From Aliiroseovarius zhejiangensis (lineage in GTDB: Bacteria; Pseudomonadota; Alphaproteobacteria; Rhodobacterales; Rhodobacteraceae), in the NCBI RefSeq assembly GCF_014656375.1, contig NZ_BNCH01000001.1, positions 806,001 to 870,000 of the forward strand: 64,000 nt of DNA. Reading direction: 5' to 3'. The notes beneath the pieces were generated by a model, which searched no databases, was not told the DNA's origin, and saw nothing but the letters and a program-made list of their open reading frames with translations. Shown here in pieces: positions 18,432 to 28,289 of this stretch (its first letter is position 1; every line of letters begins with the position of its first letter). The position numbers and the translations under genes are program-made.

Positions 18432-18879
18432 CGCACATGCCGCCTTCGGGACGGTAGGCTTCGAAAAACTGTGTCGCTTCCGGGTCCGCAACGCCATGTT
18501 CGACGAACCGGTCTGACAGCACGATGATGACCTGATCGGGCAGATCGGTGCCTGCGTCGATCATGTGCGGCAGCACGAAATCCTGACACAGCACTGCCAT
18601 GTCAGCCTCCGCCTGCATGAATTCCACGTCCCCGGTGCCGCGGGCGATGCGCGGAGCAAGGAACCGCACCCGGATCGCCGTTCCGACGGCACTGTCTTCG
18701 CCTTCGATCACATCTAGGAATGTCACCTCTTGCCCCGATGGCACATCGATCCGGGTGCCAGGTTCGAACAACGCAACCGTGGACCCGGCCGCGACCGGCG
18801 CAGACAGGGACAGGGCCACGGCACACGCCGCCGCCCCGACCAGACCCAACGGGCCGTTATGCGTTGCCTGACCCGACAT
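18415..18879 (-). CDS. DUF6497-type secreted protein
   Basis: A 154-residue protein with an N-terminal signal (hydrophobic core around AAACAVALSLSAPVAAG) and a mature domain that matches, from memory, the DUF6497 proteins of Rhodobacteraceae. It has one pair of Cys residues (AVLCQDF and GGMCVWEGF) that could form a disulphide in the periplasm, and a predicted strand-rich core. The start at 18879 follows the pccB stop directly in the junction TAAGGATG; a start at 18912 inside pccB is also open. It is downstream of pccB and overlaps the next gene as TGATG, suggesting co-translation. Function unknown. Confidence 0.75.
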   Translation of the reverse strand: MSGQATHNGPLGLVGAAACAVALSLSAPVAAGSTVALFEPGTRIDVPSGQEVTFLDVIEGEDSAVGTAIRVRFLAPRIARGTGDVEFMQAEADMAVLCQDFVLPHMIDAGTDLPDQVIIVLSDRFVEHGVADPEATQFFEAYRPEGGMCVWEGF

Positions 18880-18881
18880 CC

Positions 18882-20414
18882 TTACAGTGGGATATTGTCG
18901 TGTTTTTTCCATGGGTTCTGCAGCTTTTTATTGCGCAAGGACGCAAACGCCCGGCAGATCCGCATCCGCGACGACCGCGGCTGGATCACCTCGTCGATGA
19001 AGCCACGCTCGGCGGCCACGAAGGGGTTGGCAAAGCGTTCTTCGTAATCCTGCGTGCGCTGCGCAATCTTCTCGGAATCGCCCAGCTCGGACCGATAGAG
19101 GATCTCGGTCGCCCCCTTGGCGCCCATAACCGCGATCTCGGCGGTGGGCCAGGCATAGTTGAAATCGCCGCGCAGATGCTTGGACGCCATCACGTCATAA
19201 GCCCCGCCATAGGCCTTGCGGGTGATCAGCGTAACCTTCGGCACCGTGGCTTCGCCATAAGCGAAGAGAAGTTTTGCCCCGTGCTTGATGACGCCACCAT
19301 ATTCCTGGCTGGTCCCCGGCAGAAAGCCGGGCACGTCGACCAGCGTCAGGATCGGAATCTCGAACGCGTCGCAGAACCGCACGAACCGGGCGGCCTTGCG
19401 CGAACTGTCGATGTCCAGGCACCCGGCCAGCACCATCGGCTGATTGGCGACGACACCGACGGTCTGGCCCTCAAGGCGCACAAATCCGGTGATGATGTTC
19501 TTGGCGAAATCCTCTTGGATCTCATAAAAATCGCCTTCATCCGCCAGCTTCGCGATCAGCTCTTTCATGTCATAAGGCGCGTTGGCATTGTCGGGCACCA
19601 ACGTATCAAGGCTTTTGTCCACACGGGCCGGATCATCGAAGAACGGGCGCGTGGGGGCCTTGTCGCGGTTGTTCAGTGGCAGAAAATCGACCAGTCGGCG
19701 GATTTCAGACAGCGCCTCGACATCGTTCTCGAACGCGCCATCCGCGACCGAGGATTTCCGTGTGTGAGTCGACGCCCCACCCAGTTCTTCGGCGGTCACA
19801 ACTTCGTTGGTGACGGTTTTCACCACATCCGGGCCGGTCACGAACATGTAGGAGCTGTCTTTCACCATGAAAATGAAATCGGTCATGGCGGGGGAATAAA
19901 CCGCCCCACCCGCGCATGGCCCCATGATGACCGAGATCTGCGGCACCACGCCCGACGCCATGATATTGCGCTGGAACACCTCGGCATAACCGGCAAGCGA
20001 GGCGACACCTTCCTGAATACGCGCACCACCGGAATCGTTGATGCCGATCACGGGCGCGCCGTTCTGCATCGCCATGTCCATGATCTTGCAAATCTTTTCC
20101 GCGTGCGTTTCCGAAAGCGAGCCGCCAAAAACGGTGAAATCCTGACTGAACACATAGACCAGCCGTCCGTTGATCGTGCCCCATCCGGTAACAACCCCAT
20201 CCCCTGCGGGCTTGTCTGCCGCCATGCCAAATTCCGTGCAGCGGTGGGTCTTGAACATGTCGAATTCTTCGAACGAGCCTTCGTCCAGCAACAGCTCGAT
20301 CCGCTCGCGCGCGGTCAGCTTGCCCTTTTGGTGTTGACTGTCGATGCGACGCTGGCCACCCCCAAGACGGGCGGTTTGACGACGATCTTCAAGCTCCTGA
20401 TGGATATCTTTCAT
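18882..20414 (-). CDS. pccB: Propionyl-CoA carboxylase beta subunit (carboxyltransferase)
   Basis: A 510-residue carboxyltransferase that moves the carboxyl group from biotin to propionyl-CoA, forming methylmalonyl-CoA. It has the duplicated crotonase-like fold of acyl-CoA carboxylases. Oxyanion and CoA-site motifs include [35 protein letters not shown] and, in the second half, [17 protein letters not shown] and [12 protein letters not shown]. The start is the family start ([19 protein letters not shown]). Several TTGCAA-type sites lie 70-120 bases upstream, fitting control by the ScfR-type regulator encoded at 21871. Together with pccA and methylmalonyl-CoA mutase it completes most of the methylmalonyl-CoA pathway; epimerase is not in the window. 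Confidence 0.96.
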   Translation of the reverse strand: MKDIHQELEDRRQTARLGGGQRRIDSQHQKGKLTARERIELLLDEGSFEEFDMFKTHRCTEFGMAADKPAGDGVVTGWGTINGRLVYVFSQDFTVFGGSLSETHAEKICKIMDMAMQNGAPVIGINDSGGARIQEGVASLAGYAEVFQRNIMASGVVPQISVIMGPCAGGAVYSPAMTDFIFMVKDSSYMFVTGPDVVKTVTNEVVTAEELGGASTHTRKSSVADGAFENDVEALSEIRRLVDFLPLNNRDKAPTRPFFDDPARVDKSLDTLVPDNANAPYDMKELIAKLADEGDFYEIQEDFAKNIITGFVRLEGQTVGVVANQPMVLAGCLDIDSSRKAARFVRFCDAFEIPILTLVDVPGFLPGTSQEYGGVIKHGAKLLFAYGEATVPKVTLITRKAYGGAYDVMASKHLRGDFNYAWPTAEIAVMGAKGATEILYRSELGDSEKIAQRTQDYEERFANPFVAAERGFIDEVIQPRSSRMRICRAFASLRNKKLQNPWKKHDNIPL

Positions 20415-20484
20415 CTGGCGACACTCCTTGATTTCTGGGCAAAGTAACCTCCAAGCATCCGATCTGAAAGAAAAATTGGGCGAA

Positions 20485-20532
20485 TTTGCAAACTTATTGC
20501 AATGTGATTATTGCAAATTGAATAAATGCAAA
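20485..20532. promoter_or_regulatory. Cluster of TTGCAA-type operator sites before pccB
   Basis: Four related sites lie in 48 bases: TTTGCAAA at 20485-20492, ATTGCAAT at 20496-20503, TTGCAA at 20511-20516 and ATGCAAAT at 20526-20533. The centres of the first two are 11 bases apart, about one helical turn. I recall that PccR of Rhodobacter sphaeroides, a homologue of the regulator at 21871, binds paired TTTGCAAA sites at pccB. The cluster may serve pccB and also the divergent MFS gene. Confidence 0.75.
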
Positions 20533-20583
20533 TTCTTCTCGTCCGGGATGGACAGTCGAACAGCCCCCGCCTAGCCATACCCC

Positions 20584-21798
20584 ATGTCGTCAAAACCCGC
20601 ATCCCGTTTTCTGGACTCCTCCACGCCGCCGCATGTCTTTACCCTGACATTCGTCGCGGCGGCGGCAACGCTGTCGATGAATGTGTTTCTGCCGTCGCTG
20701 CCCGGCATGGCGCGGTATTTTCAGACAGACTATCACATCGTTCAGTTGTCTGTTGCGCTTTATCTTTGCGTCAATGCGGTAATGCAGGTCATTGTCGGCC
20801 CCGTATCCGACCGGTTTGGTCGCCGGCCGGTGATCCTGGCGGGGTTCGCCATCTACATCCTTGCCACACTTGGCTGTATCTATGCCCCCAGCATCGAGAT
20901 ATTCCTGGGCTTTCGTATGCTGCAAGCGGCGGTCGTCGTCGGCGTGGTCCTGTCACGCGCTGCCATTCGCGACATGGTGCCGGGCGATCAGGCAGCCTCG
21001 ATGATCGGATATGTGACCATGGGCATGTCGATCATACCGATGATCGGCCCCTCGATCGGTGGCATTCTGGATCAGGCCCTTGGCTGGAAAGCCAACTTCT
21101 GGCTGCAAGCCGGCGCGGGCGTTGCGGCCATGTTGCTGACATGGCGCGATCTGGGCGAGACCATCACCCCGCAGCCCGGCGGGTTCAGCGCCCAGTTCCG
21201 CGCCTATCCTGCTTTGCTCACTTCACCCCGGTTCTGGGGATATTGCGCGTCAGCGGCGCTCACCTCGGGGGCGTTCTTCGCCTATCTTGGTGGCGCACCC
21301 TATGTCGGCAGCGAGATCTACGGCATGAGCCCTGCCCGCCTTGGCCTGTTCTTCGGCGCACCTGCGGCGGGGTATCTGGTGGGAAATTACCTCTCGGGCC
21401 GCTATTCCATGCGGGTTGGCCTGACCCGGATGGTGTTTTGGGGGGCCATCATCACGGCGACGGGACTGGCGCTCTCGCTTGCACTTTTCCTGCTTGGCCA
21501 TGGGTCCGAGTATGTCTTTTTCGGCTTCATGACCTGGGTCGGGGTCGGCAATGGCATGACGCTGCCCAACGCCACCTCGGGTATGATGAGCGTGCGCCCC
21601 GAACTGGCGGGCAGCGCCTCGGGCTTGGGTGGCGCGCTCAACATCGGTGGTGGGGCGGCCTTGTCGGCAATAGCCGGGTGGCTGTTGGCACCGGGATCAA
21701 CCGTCCTGCCGCTGTTGCTTTTGATGTTCACCTCGTCGGCGCTGGCGGTGGTGGCGATTATGTTGGTCATCCGGCGCGAGGCGCGGTTGAACCTTTGA
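20584..21798 (+). CDS. Multidrug efflux MFS transporter (Bcr/CflA type)
   Basis: A 404-residue proton-driven exporter with about 12 membrane helices. The early segment TLSMNVFLPSLPGMARYF and the loop GPVSDRFGRRPVILAG (the MFS signature between helices 2 and 3, G-x3-D-x-G/R-R-R) match the Bcr/CflA drug-resistance group; the middle LGLFFGAPAAGYLVGNY is also typical. Substrate is unknown. It diverges from pccB over the shared regulatory region and precedes the ScfR-type regulator by 72 bases, so it could be controlled with the propionyl-CoA genes, although a metabolic link is not evident. Confidence 0.88.
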   Translation: MSSKPASRFLDSSTPPHVFTLTFVAAAATLSMNVFLPSLPGMARYFQTDYHIVQLSVALYLCVNAVMQVIVGPVSDRFGRRPVILAGFAIYILATLGCIYAPSIEIFLGFRMLQAAVVVGVVLSRAAIRDMVPGDQAASMIGYVTMGMSIIPMIGPSIGGILDQALGWKANFWLQAGAGVAAMLLTWRDLGETITPQPGGFSAQFRAYPALLTSPRFWGYCASAALTSGAFFAYLGGAPYVGSEIYGMSPARLGLFFGAPAAGYLVGNYLSGRYSMRVGLTRMVFWGAIITATGLALSLALFLLGHGSEYVFFGFMTWVGVGNGMTLPNATSGMMSVRPELAGSASGLGGALNIGGGAALSAIAGWLLAPGSTVLPLLLLMFTSSALAVVAIMLVIRREARLNL

Positions 21799-21807
21799 CG
21801 CAACACC

Positions 21808-21847
21808 TTTGCAAATGATACAAAGGCACAACCGCAAATTCTGCAAA
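21808..21847. promoter_or_regulatory. TTTGCAAA operator and half sites before the regulator gene
   Basis: A perfect TTTGCAAA lies at 21808-21815, followed by GCAAA half sites at 21834-21838 and 21843-21847, ending 24 bases before the regulator start. The same core occurs before pccB. This suggests the regulator controls its own gene. Confidence 0.65.
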
Positions 21848-21870
21848 CCTTTCAAGGGAACGCCCCGCGC

Positions 21871-23274
21871 ATGGCCACCCAAAAGCTCTATGCTGGTGTA
21901 AAACTTCGGGAAATTCGCACACGCCTTGGCCTGACGCAGAAGGTCTTTGCCGAAAAACTGGGCGTCAGCCTGCCTTACCTGAACCAGATGGAAAACAACA
22001 ACCGCCCCGTTTCGACCGGGGTTGTTCTGGCGCTGGCGCAGGAGTTTGGCTTCGACGTTGCCGAATTGTCAACCGGGGATGCCGAGCGGCTGGTCAGTGA
22101 CATGCGCGAGGCCTTTGCCGACCCGGTGTTCTCGGACGTGCCACCCCTGGCGGATCTGCGCTTGGCCGCGTCCAACGCCCCCGCCCTTGCCCATGCGCTT
22201 CTTGAACTGCACCGCGCCTATCGGATGGGCCATGAACGATTGGCGTCACTGGACGAAAGTCATGGCAGAGATGATCACGGATCGAAAGCCAGCCCGTGGG
22301 ACGAGGTGCGCGATTTCTTTCACTATTGCGACAATTACATTGATGCAGTGGACCGTGCAGCCGAGCATTTCGCCACCACCGGAAAATCGCGCGGGCTGGA
22401 CCCTGCCGGGATGGCCGAGGCCGTGTTGGGGGACCGGGGCATTCGGGTTGATCGGGTCGATCAGGAGGCCATGCGCAGCTATGACCCCGAAAGCCGGGTG
22501 CTGCGCCTGTCGCGCCGCCCGCCGCGCGCCACGCAGGAGTTTCAACTGCTGATGCAGGTCGCCCTGCTGACCCAGGACGCGCTTCTGGAAGCGACCTTGG
22601 ATTTCGCGCGATTCCAAACCGACGAGGCCCGCGCCATCGCAAAACTGGGGCTTGCCAACTATTTCGCCGGCGCGGCCCGCCTGCCTTATGAGCAGTTTCT
22701 TGCCGCCGCTCACGAGACCCGCCATGACCTGGAACGGCTGGCAGAGCGTTTCGGCGCGTCGATTGAACAGGTGGCGCATCGGCTGTCAACGCTTCAACGG
22801 CCGGGCGCGAAGGGCATTCCGTTCTTTTTCGTGCGCGTCGATCAGGCCGGGACGATCACCAAGCGGCATTCGGCCACGCGGCTTCAGTTTGCCCGGTTCG
22901 GCGGCGCCTGCCCGCTGTGGAATGTTCACCAAGCCTTTGAAACACCTGGACGTTTTCTGCGACAACTGGCGCAGACGCCGGATGGTGTCAGGTATTTCTG
23001 CCTGTCGCGGAATGTCTCGAAATCAGGGGGCAGCTTCGATGCGCCGGTGCGGCGCTATGCGATCGGGTTGGGGTGCGAGGTGAAACATGCCGGTGCGCTT
23101 GTCTATGCCGACGATCTGGACGTCACGAATGATGCCGCATTCGAACCAATCGGCGTTTCCTGCCGAATCTGCGAACGTCAGGATTGCCACCAACGTTCGG
23201 TCCCGCCCCTTGAACGCAAGCTGCAAGTCGACCCATATTCACGGGGTATGCTTCCCTATGAGATCAAGCGATGA
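21871..23274 (+). CDS. pccR: Short-chain fatty acyl-CoA regulator (ScfR family, PccR-like)
   Basis: A 467-residue XRE-family transcription factor. The N-terminal helix-turn-helix (about residues 8-62: VKLREIRTRLGLTQ, LGVSLPYLNQMENNNRPVS) is followed by a long middle domain with an HEXXH-like helix region (LPYEQFLAAAHETRHDLERLAERF) and the C-terminal DUF2083 region with the Cys motif CRICERQDCHQR. This architecture defines the RamB/PccR regulators, which sense short-chain acyl-CoA or related signals. Its position facing pccB, and the TTGCAA sites in both control regions, support a PccR role: activation of propionyl-CoA assimilation. The stop overlaps the hydrolase start as ATGA. Confidence 0.9.
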   Translation: MATQKLYAGVKLREIRTRLGLTQKVFAEKLGVSLPYLNQMENNNRPVSTGVVLALAQEFGFDVAELSTGDAERLVSDMREAFADPVFSDVPPLADLRLAASNAPALAHALLELHRAYRMGHERLASLDESHGRDDHGSKASPWDEVRDFFHYCDNYIDAVDRAAEHFATTGKSRGLDPAGMAEAVLGDRGIRVDRVDQEAMRSYDPESRVLRLSRRPPRATQEFQLLMQVALLTQDALLEATLDFARFQTDEARAIAKLGLANYFAGAARLPYEQFLAAAHETRHDLERLAERFGASIEQVAHRLSTLQRPGAKGIPFFFVRVDQAGTITKRHSATRLQFARFGGACPLWNVHQAFETPGRFLRQLAQTPDGVRYFCLSRNVSKSGGSFDAPVRRYAIGLGCEVKHAGALVYADDLDVTNDAAFEPIGVSCRICERQDCHQRSVPPLERKLQVDPYSRGMLPYEIKR

Positions 23275-24104
23275 AGAAATTCCCCTTTCTGGTGCTTTTG
23301 ATGGTGGCCATGTCTTGCGCCACTGTCGTGCCCGCGCCCGCACCTGCCCAGGCAAACAGCGTGCAATCCGCGCTTGAACGCAAAGTCTTCTATCAGTTCA
23401 ATCCCCAGAAGGCGGACCCGAAAAACGCCCACCCGAAATTATCGGCGAAACGCTACAAGGGTGCGGTGATCTGGGTCACCCCGCCCGAAGCGGGCAAGCC
23501 GACGATCTATTACCTGCCGGGATCCGGGGGAAACCTTGGAACGCGGAAGAGGAAATTTCCCTGGTTTGTCAATCAGGGCTATGGGCTGGTGGCCCTGGCC
23601 TATCCGGGGATGAGCGGCAGCAAGGGTCTGCCCAGCCGCAAAACCATTCAAAGCCTGGCCAATTCGCTGTATCGCGATCTGCCTGAATATGTCGGAAATG
23701 GTCCGGTAATCATCATGGGGGAAAGTCTTGGAACAGGTGTCGCTCTTCAGATCGCTGACAGCAAGATCGGACGCCAGCGCCCCCCTTTGGGGCTGATCCT
23801 GCAAGCGCCTTATACATCGCTGAATGATCTGGTCGCCGCCAAGCAACCCGCGATGGTTCCGCTGTTTGCGGCACGCAATGACCTTTGGCCATCGAAACGC
23901 ATCATCAAACGCGTCACTGTGCCGATATTCATCATGCATGGAGGCAGCGACAAAACGGTGCCGGTTTCGATGGGACGCACGCTTTTCAAGATGTCGCCTA
24001 GTCCAAACAAGCTGTTTGTCACGCAAAAAGCCGCCGGTCACACAACGATCTGGTCAACCAAATCCCTGAATAAAATGAAGAAGTGGATCGCGGCGCTTCA
24101 GTAA
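23271..24104 (+). CDS. Exported alpha/beta hydrolase
   Basis: A 277-residue protein with a signal peptide of about 28 residues (ending in APAQA) and an alpha/beta hydrolase fold. The nucleophile elbow is GESLGTG (Ser near residue 153), an oxyanion loop is YLPGSGGN, the acid is probably Asp in MHGGSDKTVPV, and the catalytic His is in AAGHTTIW. It resembles YqiA/FrsA-like or BAAT-type serine hydrolases, but substrate is unknown. Translation is coupled to the ScfR-type regulator through an ATGA overlap, which raises the possibility that it releases short acyl chains from esters outside the cytoplasm. Confidence 0.85.
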   Translation: MKKFPFLVLLMVAMSCATVVPAPAPAQANSVQSALERKVFYQFNPQKADPKNAHPKLSAKRYKGAVIWVTPPEAGKPTIYYLPGSGGNLGTRKRKFPWFVNQGYGLVALAYPGMSGSKGLPSRKTIQSLANSLYRDLPEYVGNGPVIIMGESLGTGVALQIADSKIGRQRPPLGLILQAPYTSLNDLVAAKQPAMVPLFAARNDLWPSKRIIKRVTVPIFIMHGGSDKTVPVSMGRTLFKMSPSPNKLFVTQKAAGHTTIWSTKSLNKMKKWIAALQ

Positions 24105-24153
24105 GCCAAGCCACCCCGCGACGCACGGGATGACTTGTCTGATGCAAGACGGG

Positions 24154-24393
24154 TCAGGCCGCCGTCAGCCGTCGATAAATCTCATCCTTCAGGGCAGCGC
24201 GTTTTTTGCGCATATCCTCTTCATTGAACTGGTCCGTTGGCTCTACGTTGGTTTCGGCGCGATGCACCGCGCGATTCAACTCGTGATATTCGTCGGCCAG
24301 CTTGGCGAAATGGGCGTCGGACTGTTTCAGTTCGGTCATCTTGTCGACCATTTCCGGAAACTCTTCATGCAATTCATGGGGGGTATGGGACAT
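24154..24393 (-). CDS. DUF465 / YdcH-like small coiled-coil protein
   Basis: A 79-residue helical protein, MSHTPHELHEEFPEMVDKM, rich in charged residues with a heptad-like pattern throughout and KKRAALKDEIYRRL at the end. It is a clear member of the DUF465 (YdcH) family of short coiled-coil proteins common in alphaproteobacteria, whose function is not established. The ATG at 24393 is the family start and is preceded by AGAAGGAG; the frame is open further upstream without resemblance. It stands alone after betA on the same strand with an 85-base gap. Confidence 0.87.
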   Translation of the reverse strand: MSHTPHELHEEFPEMVDKMTELKQSDAHFAKLADEYHELNRAVHRAETNVEPTDQFNEEDMRKKRAALKDEIYRRLTAA

Positions 24394-24478
24394 TCGCGAC
24401 TTCTCCTTCTGTCTGTGTTCGACACAAGACTGCGCGCACGCCCGACCCGCCGCCTTGACCCGGATCAAACCACCGTCG

Positions 24479-26134
24479 TTAACGCTGTGAATTTTGCCAG
24501 TCAGGGTGGATCCAGGGCTGGTCATTTGACGCCGGCAACCGACGCCCAAGGATGTGGTCCGACGCCTTTTCCCCCACCATGATCGACGGTGCGTTCAGAT
24601 TGCCATTGGTGATGCGCGGAAAGACTGAACTGTCGGCCACCCGCAGCCCGTCGACACCTATCACCCGCAATTCCGGGTCGACCACAGCCCGCGGATCATC
24701 CGCCCGTCCGATCCGGCACGTCCCGCAGGGGTGATAGGCGCTTTCGGCGTGATCACGAATGAAGCCGTCAATCTCGTCATCGGTTTGCAGGGCGCTTCCG
24801 GGCTGGATCTCGTGTTTCACGTGGTCTTTGAACGCATCCTGAGCAAAAATCTCGCGGGTCAGGCGGATGCAGGTGCGGAAGTCGCCCCAGTCCTGGTCCG
24901 TCGACATGTAATTGAAGAATATCCGCGGGGCCTCGTTCGGGTCGGCGCTTTTCAAGGTGATTTCACCGCGCGACGGGGATCGCATCGGGCCGGTATGGGC
25001 CTGAAAACCGTGCCCTTCGGCCGGCGCAGTGCCATCGTAACGCACCGCCATGGGCAGGAAGTGATATTGGATGTCCGGGTATTCGACGCCTGCGCGTGAT
25101 CGGATGAAGGCTGCGCTTTCAAACTGGTTCGATGCGCCCAACCCGGTCTTGGTGAACAGCCATTGCGCACCAAGGATGCCCTTCCACACCAGGTTCCAAT
25201 ACCGATAGAGCGTGATCGGCTTCTGCGATGCATATTGCATATAGACCTCAAGATGGTCTTGCAGGTTCTGCCCGACACCCGTGCGATCCGCGACCACGTC
25301 GATGCCATGTTCGGCCAGATGTGCGGCGGGACCGATCCCCGACAGCATCAGAAGTTTGGGCGAGTTTATGGGGCTTGCTGCGATGATGACCTCGGCTTCG
25401 GCGCGGATCACCTCAACCCGGCCACCGCGTTCGACTTCGACACCTGTTGCGCGCCCATCCTCGATGATGACCTTTCGGGCGAAAGCACGGATCAAGTCGC
25501 AGTTTTCCCGTTTCAGCGCAGGGCGCAGATAGGCATTCGCCGCCGACCAGCGCCGCCCTTTCCAGACGGTCTGCTCCATGGGGCCGAAGCCTTCCTGCTG
25601 TTGCCCGTTGTAATCCCCTGTCACCGGATAGCCGGCCTGAGTTCCAGCGTCGACAAAGGCGTGGAACAGCGGGTTGGCACGGGGGCCTCTTGTGACATGC
25701 AGCGGCCCATCGGTGCCACGCCAGCTTGCGTCCCCGCCATGACCGCCGTCATGCCAGTGTTCCATCCGTTTGAAATAGGGCAACACATCGGCATAGGACC
25801 ATCCATCAGCACCGCTTTCTGCCCAGTGGTCGAAATCCTTCGCATGTCCGCGCACATAAACCATGCCGTTGATTGAACTGGACCCACCAATGACCTTGCC
25901 GCGCGGTGTGACCAGACGGCGACCACCCAGATGCGGTTCGGGTTCGGTCATGAACCCCCAGTCATACTGGCGCATGTTCATGGGATAACTCAGCGCGGCG
26001 GGCATCTGGATGAATGGGCCTGCATCCGTGCCGCCATGCTCGATCACCAACACGCGCTTGCCCGCTTCGGCCAACCGATAGGCCATCGCACAGCCCGCGC
26101 TGCCTGCGCCGACGATGATATATTCTGCTTGCAT
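24479..26134 (-). CDS. betA: Choline dehydrogenase
   Basis: A 551-residue FAD-dependent GMC oxidoreductase that oxidises choline to betaine aldehyde (and can act on the aldehyde) at the membrane. The N-terminal FAD motif is [22 protein letters not shown] signature 1 is [18 protein letters not shown], and the catalytic His region is [11 protein letters not shown] followed by [19 protein letters not shown]. Length and both signatures match BetA. It is third in the minus-strand order betI-betC-betA, starting 25 bases after betC, so all three are probably one transcript repressed by BetI. The usual betB is not next to it. Confidence 0.95.
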   Translation of the reverse strand: MQAEYIIVGAGSAGCAMAYRLAEAGKRVLVIEHGGTDAGPFIQMPAALSYPMNMRQYDWGFMTEPEPHLGGRRLVTPRGKVIGGSSSINGMVYVRGHAKDFDHWAESGADGWSYADVLPYFKRMEHWHDGGHGGDASWRGTDGPLHVTRGPRANPLFHAFVDAGTQAGYPVTGDYNGQQQEGFGPMEQTVWKGRRWSAANAYLRPALKRENCDLIRAFARKVIIEDGRATGVEVERGGRVEVIRAEAEVIIAASPINSPKLLMLSGIGPAAHLAEHGIDVVADRTGVGQNLQDHLEVYMQYASQKPITLYRYWNLVWKGILGAQWLFTKTGLGASNQFESAAFIRSRAGVEYPDIQYHFLPMAVRYDGTAPAEGHGFQAHTGPMRSPSRGEITLKSADPNEAPRIFFNYMSTDQDWGDFRTCIRLTREIFAQDAFKDHVKHEIQPGSALQTDDEIDGFIRDHAESAYHPCGTCRIGRADDPRAVVDPELRVIGVDGLRVADSSVFPRITNGNLNAPSIMVGEKASDHILGRRLPASNDQPWIHPDWQNSQR

Positions 26135-26159
26135 AGTCGTTTCGTCCTTGTCGGGCCGC

Positions 26160-27668
26160 TTATTCCCCGCGTGGGAAACGCTGACCGTCTTCCAGAGTGT
26201 CCAGGTTCATGTGATTGCGCATGTAGCGTTCCGACGCCCGTTGCAGCGGCTGATAATCCCATGGGAAATAGGCGCCGTTGCGCAGCGCCTCATAGACCAC
26301 CCAGCGCCGGGCCTGGCTTTCGCGTACTTCGGCGTCAAACGCGGCCAGATCCCAGCGCGCTTCCGACTGAGCGCGCAGGCGGTCAAGTGTGCCTTGATAC
26401 GCCGGGTCACCTGCGAGGTTCGTCAATTCGTGCGGATCGTCTTGGATGTTGAAAAGCTGATCGGGATCCAGCGCACAGCGGGTGTATTTCCAAGGTCCAT
26501 GTCGTAAAAAGACAAGAGGCGCATAAGACGCTTCCGCCGCATATTCCATCGCGACGGGGCTGTCGCGCCCTTCGCCCTTGGCCAGCGGGACCAAGGTTTC
26601 GCCATCAACCCATGGCTGCACCTCGTCCAGGGAGATGCCGGCCAGATCAGCCAGTGTCGGGGTCACATCCAGCGTCGAAACAGGCGTTGTAACCAGCCCC
26701 GGCTCAAGCCCCGGCGCCGCGATCATCAAGGGCACCCGCGCAGAGCCTTCATAGAAATTCATCTTGAACCACAACCCGCGTTCACCCAGCATGTCGCCGT
26801 GGTCTGAAACAAAGACGATGATCGCCTCCTGCCGCGTACGCTCCATCACATCCAGCATCTCTCCCACCTTGTCGTCCAGATAGGAAATATTGGCGAAATA
26901 GGCGCGACGCGACCTGCGGATGTCCTCGTCGGTGATGTCATAGCTGCGCCAATCATTGGCGTCGAAAATCCGTTGCGCGTGGGGGTCGTGATCGTCGTAA
27001 TCCATTGCGGGCACATCGGGCAAAAGATGTTCGCAATCCTCATAGAGATCCCAGTATTTGCGCCGCGCCACATAGGGATCATGCGGGTGCGTGAAACTGA
27101 CCGTCAGGCACCACGGGCGGTTGTCATGCCCCCGCGCCAGATCATAGAGCTTGGCGCAAGCGTGATAGGCGACCTCGTCATCGTATTCCATTTGATTGGA
27201 TATTTCGGCAACACCCGCCCCGGTCACGGAGCCCATGTTGTGATACCACCAGTCGATCCGCTCGCCGGGTTTGCGATAGTCTGGCGTCCAGCCGAAATCG
27301 GCCGGGTAGATGTCTGTGGTCAGACGGTCTTCGAACCCATGCATCTGGTCCGGCCCGACGAAGTGCATCTTGCCGGACAGCGCCGTTTGATAGCCCGCCC
27401 GACGCAAGTGATGCGCATAGGTCGGAATGTCCGACGCGAACTCGGCGGCGTTGTCATAGACCTTGGTGCGACGTGGCAACAGACCGGACATGAAGCTGGC
27501 CCGCCCCGGCGCGCAAAGCGGGCTGGCGGTATAAGCGTTCTGGAACCGCACCGACCGTGCGGCCAGTTTCTTCAGGTTGGGGGCGTGCAACCAATCGGCT
27601 GGGCCATTCGGAAACAGGGTTCCATTCAGCTGGTCAACCATGATGATCAGGATATTTGGCTTGGTCAT
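26160..27668 (-). CDS. betC: Choline-sulfatase
   Basis: A 502-residue type I sulfatase that hydrolyses choline-O-sulfate to choline and sulfate. The N-terminal metal site is [11 protein letters not shown], and the formylglycine precursor is Cys52 in [11 protein letters not shown], matching the C-x-P/A-x-R signature; it therefore needs a formylglycine-generating enzyme, not seen here. Later features include [16 protein letters not shown] and the choline-sulfatase C-terminal extension (residues after about 440). The start at 27668 is the family start and overlaps the betI stop as ATGA. It feeds choline to BetA in the same operon. Confidence 0.95.
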   Translation of the reverse strand: MTKPNILIIMVDQLNGTLFPNGPADWLHAPNLKKLAARSVRFQNAYTASPLCAPGRASFMSGLLPRRTKVYDNAAEFASDIPTYAHHLRRAGYQTALSGKMHFVGPDQMHGFEDRLTTDIYPADFGWTPDYRKPGERIDWWYHNMGSVTGAGVAEISNQMEYDDEVAYHACAKLYDLARGHDNRPWCLTVSFTHPHDPYVARRKYWDLYEDCEHLLPDVPAMDYDDHDPHAQRIFDANDWRSYDITDEDIRRSRRAYFANISYLDDKVGEMLDVMERTRQEAIIVFVSDHGDMLGERGLWFKMNFYEGSARVPLMIAAPGLEPGLVTTPVSTLDVTPTLADLAGISLDEVQPWVDGETLVPLAKGEGRDSPVAMEYAAEASYAPLVFLRHGPWKYTRCALDPDQLFNIQDDPHELTNLAGDPAYQGTLDRLRAQSEARWDLAAFDAEVRESQARRWVVYEALRNGAYFPWDYQPLQRASERYMRNHMNLDTLEDGQRFPRGE

Positions 27669-28246
27669 GTGTCGCTCTCCAGCATGGTATCGAGGCATTT
27701 GAGCACGCGGTCACAGGCGCGTGCGCCGCTTGGAGTATCCTCGCGCAGGGCGTGGCGGATATAGAGCCCGTCAATCATCGACGCGAGCGTATCCGCCAGA
27801 TCATGCGCGTCGTCACCGACAAGCGGGCTCAATGCATGGACCAGATTGGAATGCAGACGGTGCTGATAGACGCGCAACAGACGGCGCGCCCCGTCATTGC
27901 TTTGCGACATGACATAGAAGTTCAGCCACGCCGCGATGACCTCGGGCCGGAAATTTCCCGCCTCGAAATTGGCGCGGATGATCGCTTCGACCCGGTCACG
28001 GGGCGAAGTGGCGCCGAACAAGGCCGCGCGCACCTGCGCACCGTAAACCGACAGGATATGGCGCATCGCGGCCAGGAAGATCTGTTCTTTCCCACCGAAA
28101 TAATGATGCGCCAGCGCGCTGGACACGCCGGCCCGTCGGGCGATCTGGGTCACGGTGACGTCCAGACTGCCCGCGCGCCCGATCTCGTGAATCGTGGCCT
28201 GAACCAACGCCCCGCGCCGGATCGGCTCCATTCCAACCTTAGGCAT
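27665..28246 (-). CDS. betI: Transcriptional repressor BetI (TetR family)
   Basis: A 193-residue TetR-type repressor. It starts MPKVGMEPIRRGALVQATI, the characteristic BetI N-terminus, followed by a helix-turn-helix (VTQIARRAGVSSALAHHYFGGKEQIF). The C-terminal ligand domain matches BetI, which releases DNA when choline is bound. The start at 28246 has AGGAGGGG upstream; a longer frame to 28636 has no resemblance. It leads the betI-betC-betA group and diverges from choX across a region with a BetI-like palindrome at 28290-28303. Confidence 0.93.
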   Translation of the reverse strand: MPKVGMEPIRRGALVQATIHEIGRAGSLDVTVTQIARRAGVSSALAHHYFGGKEQIFLAAMRHILSVYGAQVRAALFGATSPRDRVEAIIRANFEAGNFRPEVIAAWLNFYVMSQSNDGARRLLRVYQHRLHSNLVHALSPLVGDDAHDLADTLASMIDGLYIRHALREDTPSGARACDRVLKCLDTMLESDT

Positions 28247-28289
28247 GACCCCTCCTGTCCTGGTGTTCCGGCAGGGTTGCGTTTTTTTA

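Noticed and set aside
18720-20447. A 575-codon plus-strand frame opposite pccB
   Set aside because: Antisense to a strong carboxyltransferase gene; low-complexity His/Arg translation.
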